From Mycobacterium cookii (GTDB lineage Bacteria > Actinomycetota > Actinomycetes > Mycobacteriales > Mycobacteriaceae), in the NCBI RefSeq assembly GCF_010727945.1, contig NZ_AP022569.1:3720001-3784000 (forward strand): a DNA stretch of 64,000 bases, given 5' to 3'. Position 1 is the stretch's first letter. Every line of letters starts with the position of its first letter. The notes under the pieces are model-generated. The model saw nothing but the letters and a program-made list of their open reading frames with translations, ran no database searches and was not told the origin of the DNA. The position numbers and the translations under genes are program-made. Positions 37,773 to 45,877 of the stretch are shown one piece after another.

Positions 37773-39602
37773 ATGACTTCAGCGACCGTTCCCGGTCTGG
37801 ATACCGCCCCGACGAACCACAAGGGGCTGCTGTCCTGGGTGGAGGAGGTCGCCGAGCTGACTCAGCCCGACCGGGTGGTCTTCGCTGACGGCTCTGACGA
37901 AGAGTGGCAGCGCCTCGCCGACCAGCTCGTCGAGGCCGGCACCTTCACGAAGCTCAACGAGAAGAAGCACAAAAACTCCTACCTGGCGCTGTCGGACCCG
38001 TCCGACGTCGCGCGGGTGGAGTCGCGGACGTTCATCTGCTCAGAGCGTGAAGTCGACGCCGGTCCCACCAACAACTGGAAGCCCCCGGCCGAGATGCGGG
38101 CCACCATGACCGAGCTGTACCGCGGCTGCATGCGCGGACGCACCATGTGGGTGGTCCCGTTCTGCATGGGCCCGCTGGGAGCGGACGACCCGAAGCTCGG
38201 TGTGGAGATCACCGACTCCGAGTACGTCGTCGCCTCGATGAAGGTGATGACGCGGATGGGTAAGGCCGCACTGGAAAAGCTCGGCGACGACGGCTTTTTC
38301 GTGAAGGCATTGCACTCGATCGGTGCTCCGCTGGAGCCCGGGCAAAAAGACGTCCCGTGGCCCTGCAACGACACGAAATACATCACGCACTTTCCCGAGA
38401 CGCGTGAAATCTGGAGCTACGGGTCCGGTTATGGCGGTAACGCGCTGCTGGGCAAGAAGTGCTATTCGCTGCGGATCGCCTCGGCGATGGCCCACGACGA
38501 GGGCTGGCTCGCCGAGCACATGCTGATCCTCAAGCTGATCTCGCCAGAGAATAAGGCGTACTACTTCGCCGCCGCCTTCCCGTCGGCCTGCGGCAAGACC
38601 AACCTGGCGATGCTGCAGCCCACGATCCCGGGTTGGCGCGCCGAGACCCTCGGTGACGACATCGCCTGGATGCGGTTCGGCAAGGACGGGCGGCTGTACG
38701 CGGTCAACCCCGAGTTCGGTTTCTTCGGCGTGGCTCCCGGCACCAACTGGAAGTCCAACCCCAACGCGATGCGCACCATCGAGGGCGGCAACACCGTCTT
38801 CACCAACGTCGCACTGACCGACGACGGCGATGTGTGGTGGGAAGGCCTGGAGGGCGACCCGCAGCACCTGATCGATTGGAAGGGCAACGACTGGTACTTC
38901 CGCGAGACGGAAACCGAGCCGGCGCACCCGAACTCGCGGTACTGCACACCGATGTCGCAGTGCCCCATCCTGGCGCCGGAGTGGGACGACCCGCAGGGCG
39001 TGCCGATCTCGGGCATCCTGTTCGGCGCCCGCCGCAAGACCACGGTGCCCCTGGTGACCGAGGCGCGGGATTGGCAGCACGGCGTGTTCATGGGCGCCAC
39101 CATGGGCAGCGAGCAGACCGCGGCCGCCGAGGGCAAGGTCGGCGCCGTGCGCCGCGACCCGATGGCCATGCTGCCCTTCCTCGGCTACAACGTCGGCGAC
39201 TACTTCCAGCACTGGATCGACCTCGGCAAGAACGCCGACGAGTCCAAGCTGCCCAAGGTCTTCTTCGTCAACTGGTTCCGCCGGGGCGACGAAGGCCAGT
39301 TCCTGTGGCCGGGCTTCGGCGAGAACAGCCGGGTGCTGAAGTGGATCGTCGACCGCATCGAGCACCGGGCCGGCGGCCAGGAAACGCCGATCGGCGTCGT
39401 GCCCAGTGCGGACGATCTCGACCTGAGCGACCTCGACGTCGATGCCGCTGACGTGGATCGCGCGCTGGCGGTCAACGCCGACGAGTGGCGTGCGGAGCTG
39501 CCGCTGATCGAAGAGTGGTTCGAGTTCGTCGGCGACAAGCTGCCTACCGGCGTCAAGGACGAGTTCGAGGCGCTCAAGCAGCGGTTGGCGGAGGCCGACT
39601 AG
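37773..39602 (+). CDS. pckA: Phosphoenolpyruvate carboxykinase (GTP)
   Basis: 609 residues from the ATG at 37773 with CAGGAG upstream. The GTP-type kinase loop FPSACGKTN (about 269-277, with Cys273 and Lys275) is diagnostic, as are the substrate-site Arg/Tyr regions ([22 protein letters not shown]). Mn2+ ligands lie in [10 protein letters not shown] and the lid region in RRKTTVPLV. It converts oxaloacetate and GTP to PEP, the entry to gluconeogenesis needed for growth on fatty acids, which fits the lipid-catabolic neighbourhood. The 128 bases upstream contain GGGATAACCT, a plausible extended -10 region. Confidence 0.97.
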   Translation: MTSATVPGLDTAPTNHKGLLSWVEEVAELTQPDRVVFADGSDEEWQRLADQLVEAGTFTKLNEKKHKNSYLALSDPSDVARVESRTFICSEREVDAGPTNNWKPPAEMRATMTELYRGCMRGRTMWVVPFCMGPLGADDPKLGVEITDSEYVVASMKVMTRMGKAALEKLGDDGFFVKALHSIGAPLEPGQKDVPWPCNDTKYITHFPETREIWSYGSGYGGNALLGKKCYSLRIASAMAHDEGWLAEHMLILKLISPENKAYYFAAAFPSACGKTNLAMLQPTIPGWRAETLGDDIAWMRFGKDGRLYAVNPEFGFFGVAPGTNWKSNPNAMRTIEGGNTVFTNVALTDDGDVWWEGLEGDPQHLIDWKGNDWYFRETETEPAHPNSRYCTPMSQCPILAPEWDDPQGVPISGILFGARRKTTVPLVTEARDWQHGVFMGATMGSEQTAAAEGKVGAVRRDPMAMLPFLGYNVGDYFQHWIDLGKNADESKLPKVFFVNWFRRGDEGQFLWPGFGENSRVLKWIVDRIEHRAGGQETPIGVVPSADDLDLSDLDVDAADVDRALAVNADEWRAELPLIEEWFEFVGDKLPTGVKDEFEALKQRLAEAD

Positions 39603-39692
39603 CGCTCCGCTGCATCGACGGCAGGGTAGCCACATCTGAAGTATCGGTTAACCGAACTTTGCGGTTCTGACCCTCTGAGCAGCAAATTCCCG

Positions 39693-39794
39693 GCGCGCCC
39701 AGCATGCCTTCTGTAGCCGCGCTATGTTGCTGGGCGCGCGCTCGCCCGGTAGCTTAGCGACCGGGGGTCAAGCGTAGGCCTCTCTTCGACGAGG
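39693..39794 (+). ncRNA. Structured RNA leader candidate upstream of the cation exchanger gene
   Basis: Three hairpins follow one another: a perfect 12-bp stem GCGCGCCCAGCA (39693-39704) with TGCTGGGCGCGC (39728-39739), a 6-bp stem CCCGGT/ACCGGG (39745-39750 with 39760-39765), and CCTC/GAGG (39779-39782 with 39791-39794). They end 13 bases before the GTG start at 39808. I cannot match a known riboswitch class by eye. The first hairpin might instead terminate pckA transcription. Confidence 0.45.
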
Positions 39795-39807
39795 GGACGA
39801 GGTAGAC

Positions 39808-41091
39808 GTGCCGGCTGCCGTCCGCGCTGCAGTGAGGTCCGTCGCGCCGTCGCACACCCTGTTCCGCTCACTGGCGATTGTCGCCGCCGTGATCATGCCG
39901 GCGTTGGTGCTCCGCGTTCTCGACATCCAGGTCGATCCCGTCGTCGGCTTGATCGTTTACGGCGCCGCGGTGGTGGGGGCGAGCTTCGTGCTTGCCTGGG
40001 CCGCCGAAGCGGCGCAGGTCGACGTGTCCGGCAGCCTCGCCGTGGCGGTGCTGGCCGTGATCGCGGTGCTGCCCGAGTACGCCGTCGACCTCTACTACGC
40101 CTATACCGCCGGGCACGTGCCGGAATACACCCAATACGCGGCGGCGAACATGACCGGGTCGAATCGGCTGCTGATGGGGCTCGGGTGGCCGGTCGTCGTC
40201 CTGGTCAGCGTGCTGGTGGCGCGTCGGCGGTCCGGACGCAGGATCGATGGGCTGGAGCTCGAGACGAGCAACCGGGTGGAGATCGGCTTCCTGATGATCG
40301 CCGGAGTCGCCGTCTTCGCCATTCCCGTCACCGGCCGTATTCACATCGGGTTCGGGCTGGCCTTGCTGGGCTGGTTCGGCTACTACCTGTTCAAGTTGAC
40401 TCGCGGCGAGGTCGAAGAACCCGAGTTGGTCGGCACCGCCGCAGCATTGGGTGCCTTACCTGACCGAGTGCGCCGCATCGTGGTGTCCATGCTGTTCATC
40501 CTCGCCGCCGCGGTGATCGTGACGTGCGCAAAACCCTTTGCCGACAACCTGATCGGCGCCGGAACCAAACTGGGCATCGACCGCTTCCTGCTGGTGCAGT
40601 GGCTCGCCCCGCTGGCCTCGGAGGCGCCGGAGTTCATCATCGCGACGATCTTCGCCGCCCGCGGCAAGGGTGACGACGCGATCGCGACGCTGATCTCGGC
40701 CAAGGTCAACCAGTGGACCCTGCTCATCGGATCGTTGCCGGTCGCGTACATGCTCGGCGGCGGAAGCGCCGCAATGCATTTGGACGGCCGGCAGATCGAG
40801 GAGGTCGTCCTCACTGCCGCCCAGACCTTGATGGGCGTGACGCTGTTGCTGGGTCTGCGGTTCCGCCGCTGGACGGCGTGGGCGCTGCTGGGCTTGTTCC
40901 TCGTGCAATTCCCGCTCACCACGACCGACGGGCGCCTCATCCTGAGCGCGGTGTACGGGGCCATCGCCGCCGTCGCATTGGTACGCAATCGCCGTGCGAT
41001 ATTGCCGACGTTGGCCGCGCCTTTCGCGGGTCGCGCCAAGCGGCACGGCGGGCCCCCGCACCCGCACGCCGAACAGATCCAGGCCTCTTGA
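39808..41091 (+). CDS. Cation/Ca2+ exchanger (CaCA superfamily)
   Basis: 427 residues, GTG start, about 11 helices. The two alpha-repeats of Na+/Ca2+ exchangers are visible: VLPEYAVDLYYAYTAG with NMTGSNRLLMGLG (about 90-132), and PLASEAPEFIIATIFAARGKGDDAIATLISAKVNQWT (about 268-305), each with the ion-binding acidic residue. It probably exchanges Ca2+ or another divalent ion for Na+ or H+ across the cell membrane. It has no counterpart at this position in H37Rv as I recall it. The structured leader directly before it suggests control at RNA level. Confidence 0.85.
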   Translation: MPAAVRAAVRSVAPSHTLFRSLAIVAAVIMPALVLRVLDIQVDPVVGLIVYGAAVVGASFVLAWAAEAAQVDVSGSLAVAVLAVIAVLPEYAVDLYYAYTAGHVPEYTQYAAANMTGSNRLLMGLGWPVVVLVSVLVARRRSGRRIDGLELETSNRVEIGFLMIAGVAVFAIPVTGRIHIGFGLALLGWFGYYLFKLTRGEVEEPELVGTAAALGALPDRVRRIVVSMLFILAAAVIVTCAKPFADNLIGAGTKLGIDRFLLVQWLAPLASEAPEFIIATIFAARGKGDDAIATLISAKVNQWTLLIGSLPVAYMLGGGSAAMHLDGRQIEEVVLTAAQTLMGVTLLLGLRFRRWTAWALLGLFLVQFPLTTTDGRLILSAVYGAIAAVALVRNRRAILPTLAAPFAGRAKRHGGPPHPHAEQIQAS

Positions 41092-41125
41092 CAGCTGTCA
41101 AGTTTGACGGCGGTACAGTCTGCCC
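41087..41125 (+). promoter_or_regulatory. fadD4 promoter with 16-bp perfect palindrome, probably leaderless
   Basis: CTTGACAGCTGTCAAG at 41087-41102 is a perfect palindrome that contains a TTGACA -35 match and overlaps the stop codon of the exchanger gene. TACAGT at 41114-41119 is a good -10 and would place the transcript start at or next to the A of the ATG at 41126. A repressor bound to the palindrome would block RNA polymerase. Confidence 0.65.
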
Positions 41126-42655
41126 ATGCAGATTCGCGAGCACACCTCCGGCCAGGGAGGCGCCAACAAGCCCGCCATCATCCTTCACCCGTCCGGCACG
41201 GTGATCAGCTTCGACGAGCTCGAAGCCCGCGCCAATCGGCTGGCGCATTACTTCCGCCAAGCCGGGCTGGTCGAAGGCGACGCCGTCGCGATCCTGATGG
41301 AGAACAACGAACACATCCACGCGGTGATGTGGGCGGCGCGGCGCAGCGGCTTGTACTACGTGCCGATCAACACTCATCTGACGGCGCCCGAGGCGGCTTA
41401 CATCATCGACAACAGCGCCGCCAAGGCAATTGTCGGATCGGCGGCGCTGCGCAAGACGTGCGAGAACCTCGGCGAGCACTTGCCCGGCGGCCTGCCGAAC
41501 GTGCTGCTGATCGCCGACGACGACCTGCGCGGATGGGCGCGTTACCCGGAATGCGTTGCCGATCAACCGGATACGCCGATCGACGACGAGTGGGAGGGCG
41601 ATCTACTGCAGTACTCCTCCGGGACAACTGGCCGACCCAAAGGGATCAAACGCCAGCTCCCGCACGTCGCGCCCGCCGACGCACCGGGCATGATGTCGGC
41701 GCTGGTCGGGTTCTGGATGCACCCGGACGCGGTGTATCTGAGCCCCGCGCCGCTGTATCACACCGCGCCGTCGGTGTGGTCGATGACCGTGCAGGCCGGT
41801 GGCATCACGACGGTCGTCCTGGAGAAGTTCGAACCCGAAGGTTGTCTCGACGCCATCCAGCGGCACCACGTCACCCACGCACAATTCGTCCCGGCCATGT
41901 TCACCCGGATGCTGAAACTGCCTGAAGCGAACCGTAATTCGTACGATGTGTCCAGCCTGCAGCGGGTGATGCACGCGGCGGCGCCGTGTCCGGTCGAGAT
42001 CAAGAAGCAGATGATCGACTGGTGGGGCCCGATCGTCGACGAGTATTACGCCTCTTCGGAGGCGATCGGATCGACGTTGATCAGCGCCGAGGAGTGGCTG
42101 GCCCACCCCGGTTCAGTGGGCAAGCCGATGATGTGCCAGATCCACATCCTCGACGAGGACGGCAACGAGTTGCCACCGGGCCAGCCCGGCGAAATCTATT
42201 TCGAGGGTGGCTTTTCCTTCGAATACCTCAACGATGCCGAGAAGACCGCGAAGTCCCGCGACAGGCACGGCTGGACGACCGTCGGCGACGTCGGCTACGT
42301 CGACGACGACGGCTATTTGTTCCTGACCGACCGTCGCCATCACATGATCATCTCCGGTGGGGTGAACATCTATCCGCAAGAAGCGGAGAACATGCTCGTC
42401 ACCCATCCCAAAGTGCTCGACGCCGCGGTCTTCGGCATTCCCGACGACGAGATGGGCCAAAGCGTCAAGGCCGCGGTGCAGACCGTCGACCCGGCCGACG
42501 CCACCGACGAATTCGGTGACGAATTGCTCAGCTGGATGCGAGAACGGTTGGCGCACTACAAGTGTCCGCGGTCGATCTCCTTCGAGGCGCAACTGCCCCG
42601 GACCGACACCGGCAAGCTGTTCAAACACGAGCTGATCGAGAAGTATTCGGTGTGA
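41126..42655 (+). CDS. fadD4: Fatty-acyl-CoA synthetase FadD4
   Basis: 509 residues, ANL adenylate-forming superfamily. Motif A3 reads QYSSGTTGRPKGIKRQ (about 163-178), A5 YYASSEAIG (about 307-315), A7 WTTVGDVGYVDDDGYLFLTDR (about 383-403) and A10 PRTDTGKLFK (about 492-501), all complete. It activates a carboxylic acid to an acyl-AMP and then an acyl-CoA; chain length is not predictable. It overlaps the enoyl-CoA hydratase gene (GTGA), so acyl activation and beta-oxidation are co-expressed. Named by position relative to Rv0214 after pckA. Confidence 0.92.
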   Translation: MQIREHTSGQGGANKPAIILHPSGTVISFDELEARANRLAHYFRQAGLVEGDAVAILMENNEHIHAVMWAARRSGLYYVPINTHLTAPEAAYIIDNSAAKAIVGSAALRKTCENLGEHLPGGLPNVLLIADDDLRGWARYPECVADQPDTPIDDEWEGDLLQYSSGTTGRPKGIKRQLPHVAPADAPGMMSALVGFWMHPDAVYLSPAPLYHTAPSVWSMTVQAGGITTVVLEKFEPEGCLDAIQRHHVTHAQFVPAMFTRMLKLPEANRNSYDVSSLQRVMHAAAPCPVEIKKQMIDWWGPIVDEYYASSEAIGSTLISAEEWLAHPGSVGKPMMCQIHILDEDGNELPPGQPGEIYFEGGFSFEYLNDAEKTAKSRDRHGWTTVGDVGYVDDDGYLFLTDRRHHMIISGGVNIYPQEAENMLVTHPKVLDAAVFGIPDDEMGQSVKAAVQTVDPADATDEFGDELLSWMRERLAHYKCPRSISFEAQLPRTDTGKLFKHELIEKYSV

Positions 42656-43584
42656 CGCTGCGCATCGTCGACGTCTCGGACCCGGCGTCCGAGGTCGACG
42701 TCTGCAACGTGCCGTTGGTTGCTGTCGGCTCACTGGACGGCGCATCCGAATTCTGGCTGCAGCGAGCAACATTCACCCTCACCGAGGACGAGACCGACGA
42801 CCATAGGGCGATCACCGTCGCGTCGATCGACGCGACGCTCGGCGACCTGGCCGCTCGCGCCGAGCGTTGGCCGATCGCCGCGGCCGTGTGTGACGACGTG
42901 CTGCGGTCGGTCGATCCGACCGGCCCGGCGCTGCCCGGCGTGATGACCGAGTCGCTGGCCTACTCCACGCTGCAGGCCGGTCCGGAATTCGCCCGCTGGC
43001 TGTCCGAACGGGGCCCGGCCGCGATGCCCGTCATCGCCGACCCGGTACAGGCGCATCGCGACGGCGACACGCTGCGCATCGCGTTCAACCGGCCGCAACG
43101 CCACAACGCGTTCTCCACCGATGCCCGCGCCGCGCTGCTCGAGGCATTGACTGTGGCGCAACTCGATTCATCGGTCGACGAGGTCGTGCTCACCGGCAAC
43201 GGCCCGTCGTTCTGCAGCGGCGGTGACCTCGCCGAGTTCGGTACGTTCCGCGACCCGGCCAGCGCGCATCTGGCCCGCACCCGCTACAGCCCAGCGCTGG
43301 CGCTCGACGAGATCGCCACCCGACTCGGGCGGGCCTGCCGGGCCGAGGTGCACGGTCGGGTGTTGGGCAGCGGACTGGAGATGGCCGCGTTCTGCGGACG
43401 GATCGAGGCCGTGCCCGACGCGGTGTTCGGCCTGCCGGAGTTGAGCCTCGGCCTGATTCCCGGTGCCGGGGGCACCGTCAGCGTCACCCGACGGATAGGA
43501 CGCTGGCGCACAGCGTATTTGGTGCTGTCCGGTCGCACCCTGAATGCCGACGCCGCGCTGGCCTGGGGGCTGATCGACGCCTAG
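42652..43584 (+). CDS. Enoyl-CoA hydratase/isomerase family protein
   Basis: 310 residues from the GTG at 42652. The crotonase core begins at about residue 125: IAFNRPQRHNAFSTDARAAL (about 140-159), the oxyanion loop NGPSFCSGGDLAEFG (about 180-194) and GLIPGAGGTVSVTRRIG (about 270-286). The N-terminal 120 residues are an extra domain not found in ordinary hydratases. In mycobacteria this longer form is frequent next to acyl-CoA synthetases. The glutamates of classical hydratase are not obvious, so isomerase or another crotonase-type reaction is possible. Confidence 0.87.
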   Translation: MTLRIVDVSDPASEVDVCNVPLVAVGSLDGASEFWLQRATFTLTEDETDDHRAITVASIDATLGDLAARAERWPIAAAVCDDVLRSVDPTGPALPGVMTESLAYSTLQAGPEFARWLSERGPAAMPVIADPVQAHRDGDTLRIAFNRPQRHNAFSTDARAALLEALTVAQLDSSVDEVVLTGNGPSFCSGGDLAEFGTFRDPASAHLARTRYSPALALDEIATRLGRACRAEVHGRVLGSGLEMAAFCGRIEAVPDAVFGLPELSLGLIPGAGGTVSVTRRIGRWRTAYLVLSGRTLNADAALAWGLIDA

Positions 43585-43655
43585 AGTTGTCCGCCGGAAG
43601 ATCCGTGTACAGGGATGATCTCGAACTCCCGTCGGTAGCCTGGGCCGGGTTGGTA

Positions 43656-44723
43656 ATGTCTGGGCATGAACGGTGGGTGCGGTCGCCAGTGCTGATCGCG
43701 GCGTTGCGCGATCTGCAATGGCGACGGCGACGCTTCATCATCGCTATCCTCGGCACAGGCGTGGTGTTCGCCATGACGCTCGTCCTCACTGGCGTCTCCA
43801 ACGGATTCCGTATCGAGGCTCGGCAGACCGTCGAATCCTTGGGCATAGACACGTTTGTCATGAAATCCGGTGCGACCGGTCCGTTCCTCGGAGCATCCCC
43901 GTTCGCGGCCGAGCAGGTCGGCGTGGTCGCCAAAGTCGCTGGCGTTACCGATGCGGTTGGCTTGGTGTACTCGCCCACGACGGCAAAGGACGGCACTTCG
44001 ACCCGCAACGTGAACTTGTTTGGCGCGCCCGCCCCGCCCGTGACGAAGGGCCGGCCGCCTTCGGGCCCCGGCGAGATCGCGGTGTCGAGCACCCTCGGTC
44101 GCGCCGTCGGTGACGATCTGGAGGTCGGTTCCAAGACGTTGCGCATCGTCGGGATCGTCGACAACTCGACCGCGTTGGTCAATCAGCCCAATGTGTTCGT
44201 CACGGTCGCGGGGGCACAGCAGGTTGCCTTCTCCGGCCAACCCTTGATCTCGTCAATCGGTCTACGGGGCCCGCCCGCCCGGGTTCCCGATGGCTACCGT
44301 GCGGTCGGCCGGGACGGCGCGGTGGACGACCTGTTGCGGCCCCTGAAGCCTGCGTATCAAACGCTCACGATCATCGCGGTCCTGTTGTGGATTGTCGCCG
44401 CATTAATCGTGGGGTCGATGATCTACCTGTCCGCGCTGGAGCGCACGCGTGACTTCGCGGTGTTCAAGGCGGTCGGCGTATCGACGCGTTCGGTCCTGGG
44501 CGGTATGGCTTTGCAGGCAGTCCTGGTGGCTATCGTCTCGGCGGCGTTGGGTGCCGTGCTATCGGTCGCGCTCGCACCGCTGTTCCCGATGCGCGTGGTC
44601 GTTCCGCTGTCGGCATTCCTGCTGTTGCCCGCGGTCGCGATCGTGATCGGGCTGCTCGCAAGCGCCGCAGGGCTGCGGCGCGCGGTAACCGTCGATCCCG
44701 CGCTGGCGTTCGGAGGTCCCTGA
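43656..44723 (+). CDS. ABC transporter permease, FtsX/MacB type (Rv0072-like)
   Basis: 355 residues from the ATG at 43656; a GTG at 43677 is an alternative. One helix (about 26-46), an extracytoplasmic MacB-type domain (about 50-225), then three helices (about 240-265, 290-310 and 315-345) form the FtsX/MacB plan. AVFKAVGVSTRSVL between helices 2 and 3 is typical. Its ATPase follows after 3 bases. In H37Rv the equivalent pair is Rv0072-Rv0073, at a different place. Such MacB-type systems move lipoproteins, peptides or lipids, or transmit mechanical signals; the substrate is unknown. Confidence 0.87.
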   Translation: MSGHERWVRSPVLIAALRDLQWRRRRFIIAILGTGVVFAMTLVLTGVSNGFRIEARQTVESLGIDTFVMKSGATGPFLGASPFAAEQVGVVAKVAGVTDAVGLVYSPTTAKDGTSTRNVNLFGAPAPPVTKGRPPSGPGEIAVSSTLGRAVGDDLEVGSKTLRIVGIVDNSTALVNQPNVFVTVAGAQQVAFSGQPLISSIGLRGPPARVPDGYRAVGRDGAVDDLLRPLKPAYQTLTIIAVLLWIVAALIVGSMIYLSALERTRDFAVFKAVGVSTRSVLGGMALQAVLVAIVSAALGAVLSVALAPLFPMRVVVPLSAFLLLPAVAIVIGLLASAAGLRRAVTVDPALAFGGP

Positions 44724-44726
44724 GCC

Positions 44727-45719
44727 GTGGCCGATCTGGGCATCGAGGATCTGACAGTCGAGTACTCCAGCGGTGGGTACGCGATCCGTCCGATCGACCA
44801 GCTGAATCTCGAGGCGGAGGCGGGCTCGCTGGTGATCCTGCTCGGACCGAGTGGCTGCGGTAAGACGACGTTGCTGTCGTGTCTGGGAGGAATCCTGAAG
44901 CCGACGTCGGGTCGCATCACGTTCGGCGACCTCAACGTCACCGCGTTGGACGCCCGAGGGCTGTCGAAGTACCGGCGGAGCACCGTCGGCATCGTATTCC
45001 AGGCGTTCAATCTGGTGCCCAGCCTCAACGCGATCGAGAATGTGATGGTGCCGATGCGCGCGGCAGGAATCTCCGCCGCCGCCGCGCGCCAACGGGCCGG
45101 GGAACTGCTGACGCGTGTCGGTCTGAAAGATCGCATGAGGCACCGACCGGGTGATCTAAGCGGCGGACAGCAACAGCGTGTCGCTATTGCGCGCGCGATC
45201 GCACTCGACCCGCCGCTGATACTGGCCGACGAACCAACCGCGCATCTCGACTTCATCCAGGTCGAGGAAGTGCTTCGGCTGATCCGCGAGCTCGCACGTG
45301 GCGATCGCGTGGTTGTCGTTGCCACCCACGACACCCGAATGCTGCCGCTCGCCGATCGCGTCGTGGAGTTGGTGCCGCAGTTGGCGTCTACGAACCGGAC
45401 ACCCGAAACCTTGCAGCTGACGCCGGGCTCGGTGGTGTTCGAGCAGGGTGCGATGGGTGATCTGATCTACCTCGTCGCCGACGGTGAGCTCGAGATCGTG
45501 CGCGAACTGTCCGGTGGCGGTGAAGAATTGCTCAAGGTCGCCACCCAGGGCGACTACTTCGGCGAGATCGGCACGCTGTTCGGCCTTCCCCGATCGGCGA
45601 CCGTGCGAGCGCGCACCGAGGCAACCGTGATCGGCTACACGGTGCAGGCGTTCCGCCAGCAGCTGGGCCTCGGCGGCGTGCGCGACCTGATCGAACATCG
45701 GGCGCTTACGGATCGCTGA
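44727..45719 (+). CDS. ABC transporter ATPase fused to a cyclic-nucleotide-binding domain (Rv0073-like)
   Basis: 330 residues. ABC domain: Walker A GPSGCGKTT (about 39-47), Q-loop VFQAFN, signature LSGGQQQR (about 148-155), Walker B LILADEPTA (about 168-176) and H-loop ATHD (about 204). After about residue 225 comes a cNMP-binding beta-roll with GSVVFEQGAMGDLIYLVADGELEIV and the phosphate-binding cassette GDYFGEIGTLFGLPRSATVRA (about 282-302). The cassette keeps the Gly-Glu and Arg-Ser-Ala that contact cyclic nucleotide, so direct control of transport by cAMP or cGMP is plausible. Length equals that of Rv0073. Confidence 0.93.
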   Translation: MADLGIEDLTVEYSSGGYAIRPIDQLNLEAEAGSLVILLGPSGCGKTTLLSCLGGILKPTSGRITFGDLNVTALDARGLSKYRRSTVGIVFQAFNLVPSLNAIENVMVPMRAAGISAAAARQRAGELLTRVGLKDRMRHRPGDLSGGQQQRVAIARAIALDPPLILADEPTAHLDFIQVEEVLRLIRELARGDRVVVVATHDTRMLPLADRVVELVPQLASTNRTPETLQLTPGSVVFEQGAMGDLIYLVADGELEIVRELSGGGEELLKVATQGDYFGEIGTLFGLPRSATVRARTEATVIGYTVQAFRQQLGLGGVRDLIEHRALTDR

Positions 45720-45877
45720 GGCCATCAGCAGCGGACGGCTTCTTGCGGTACCAAGACCCTTGTAGGACAACATCATTCACTGGTCGGCAGCGCGAACGCC
45801 ATAGCTGGACGCGTTCTCACGCTACCGACTTGTGTGGTGCGCCGCCTTCGACCTTGGGGGCTGATCGACGCGGTGCA

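Noticed and set aside
38040..39635. A 531-codon minus-strand frame opposite pckA
   Set aside because: Shadow of a strongly conserved gene; composition is low-complexity and no motif is present.
39693..39807. Assignment of the exchanger leader to the yybP-ykoY riboswitch
   Set aside because: A GGTAGC string is present, but the GGGGAGTAGC start and the later conserved loop are not matched well enough to name the class.
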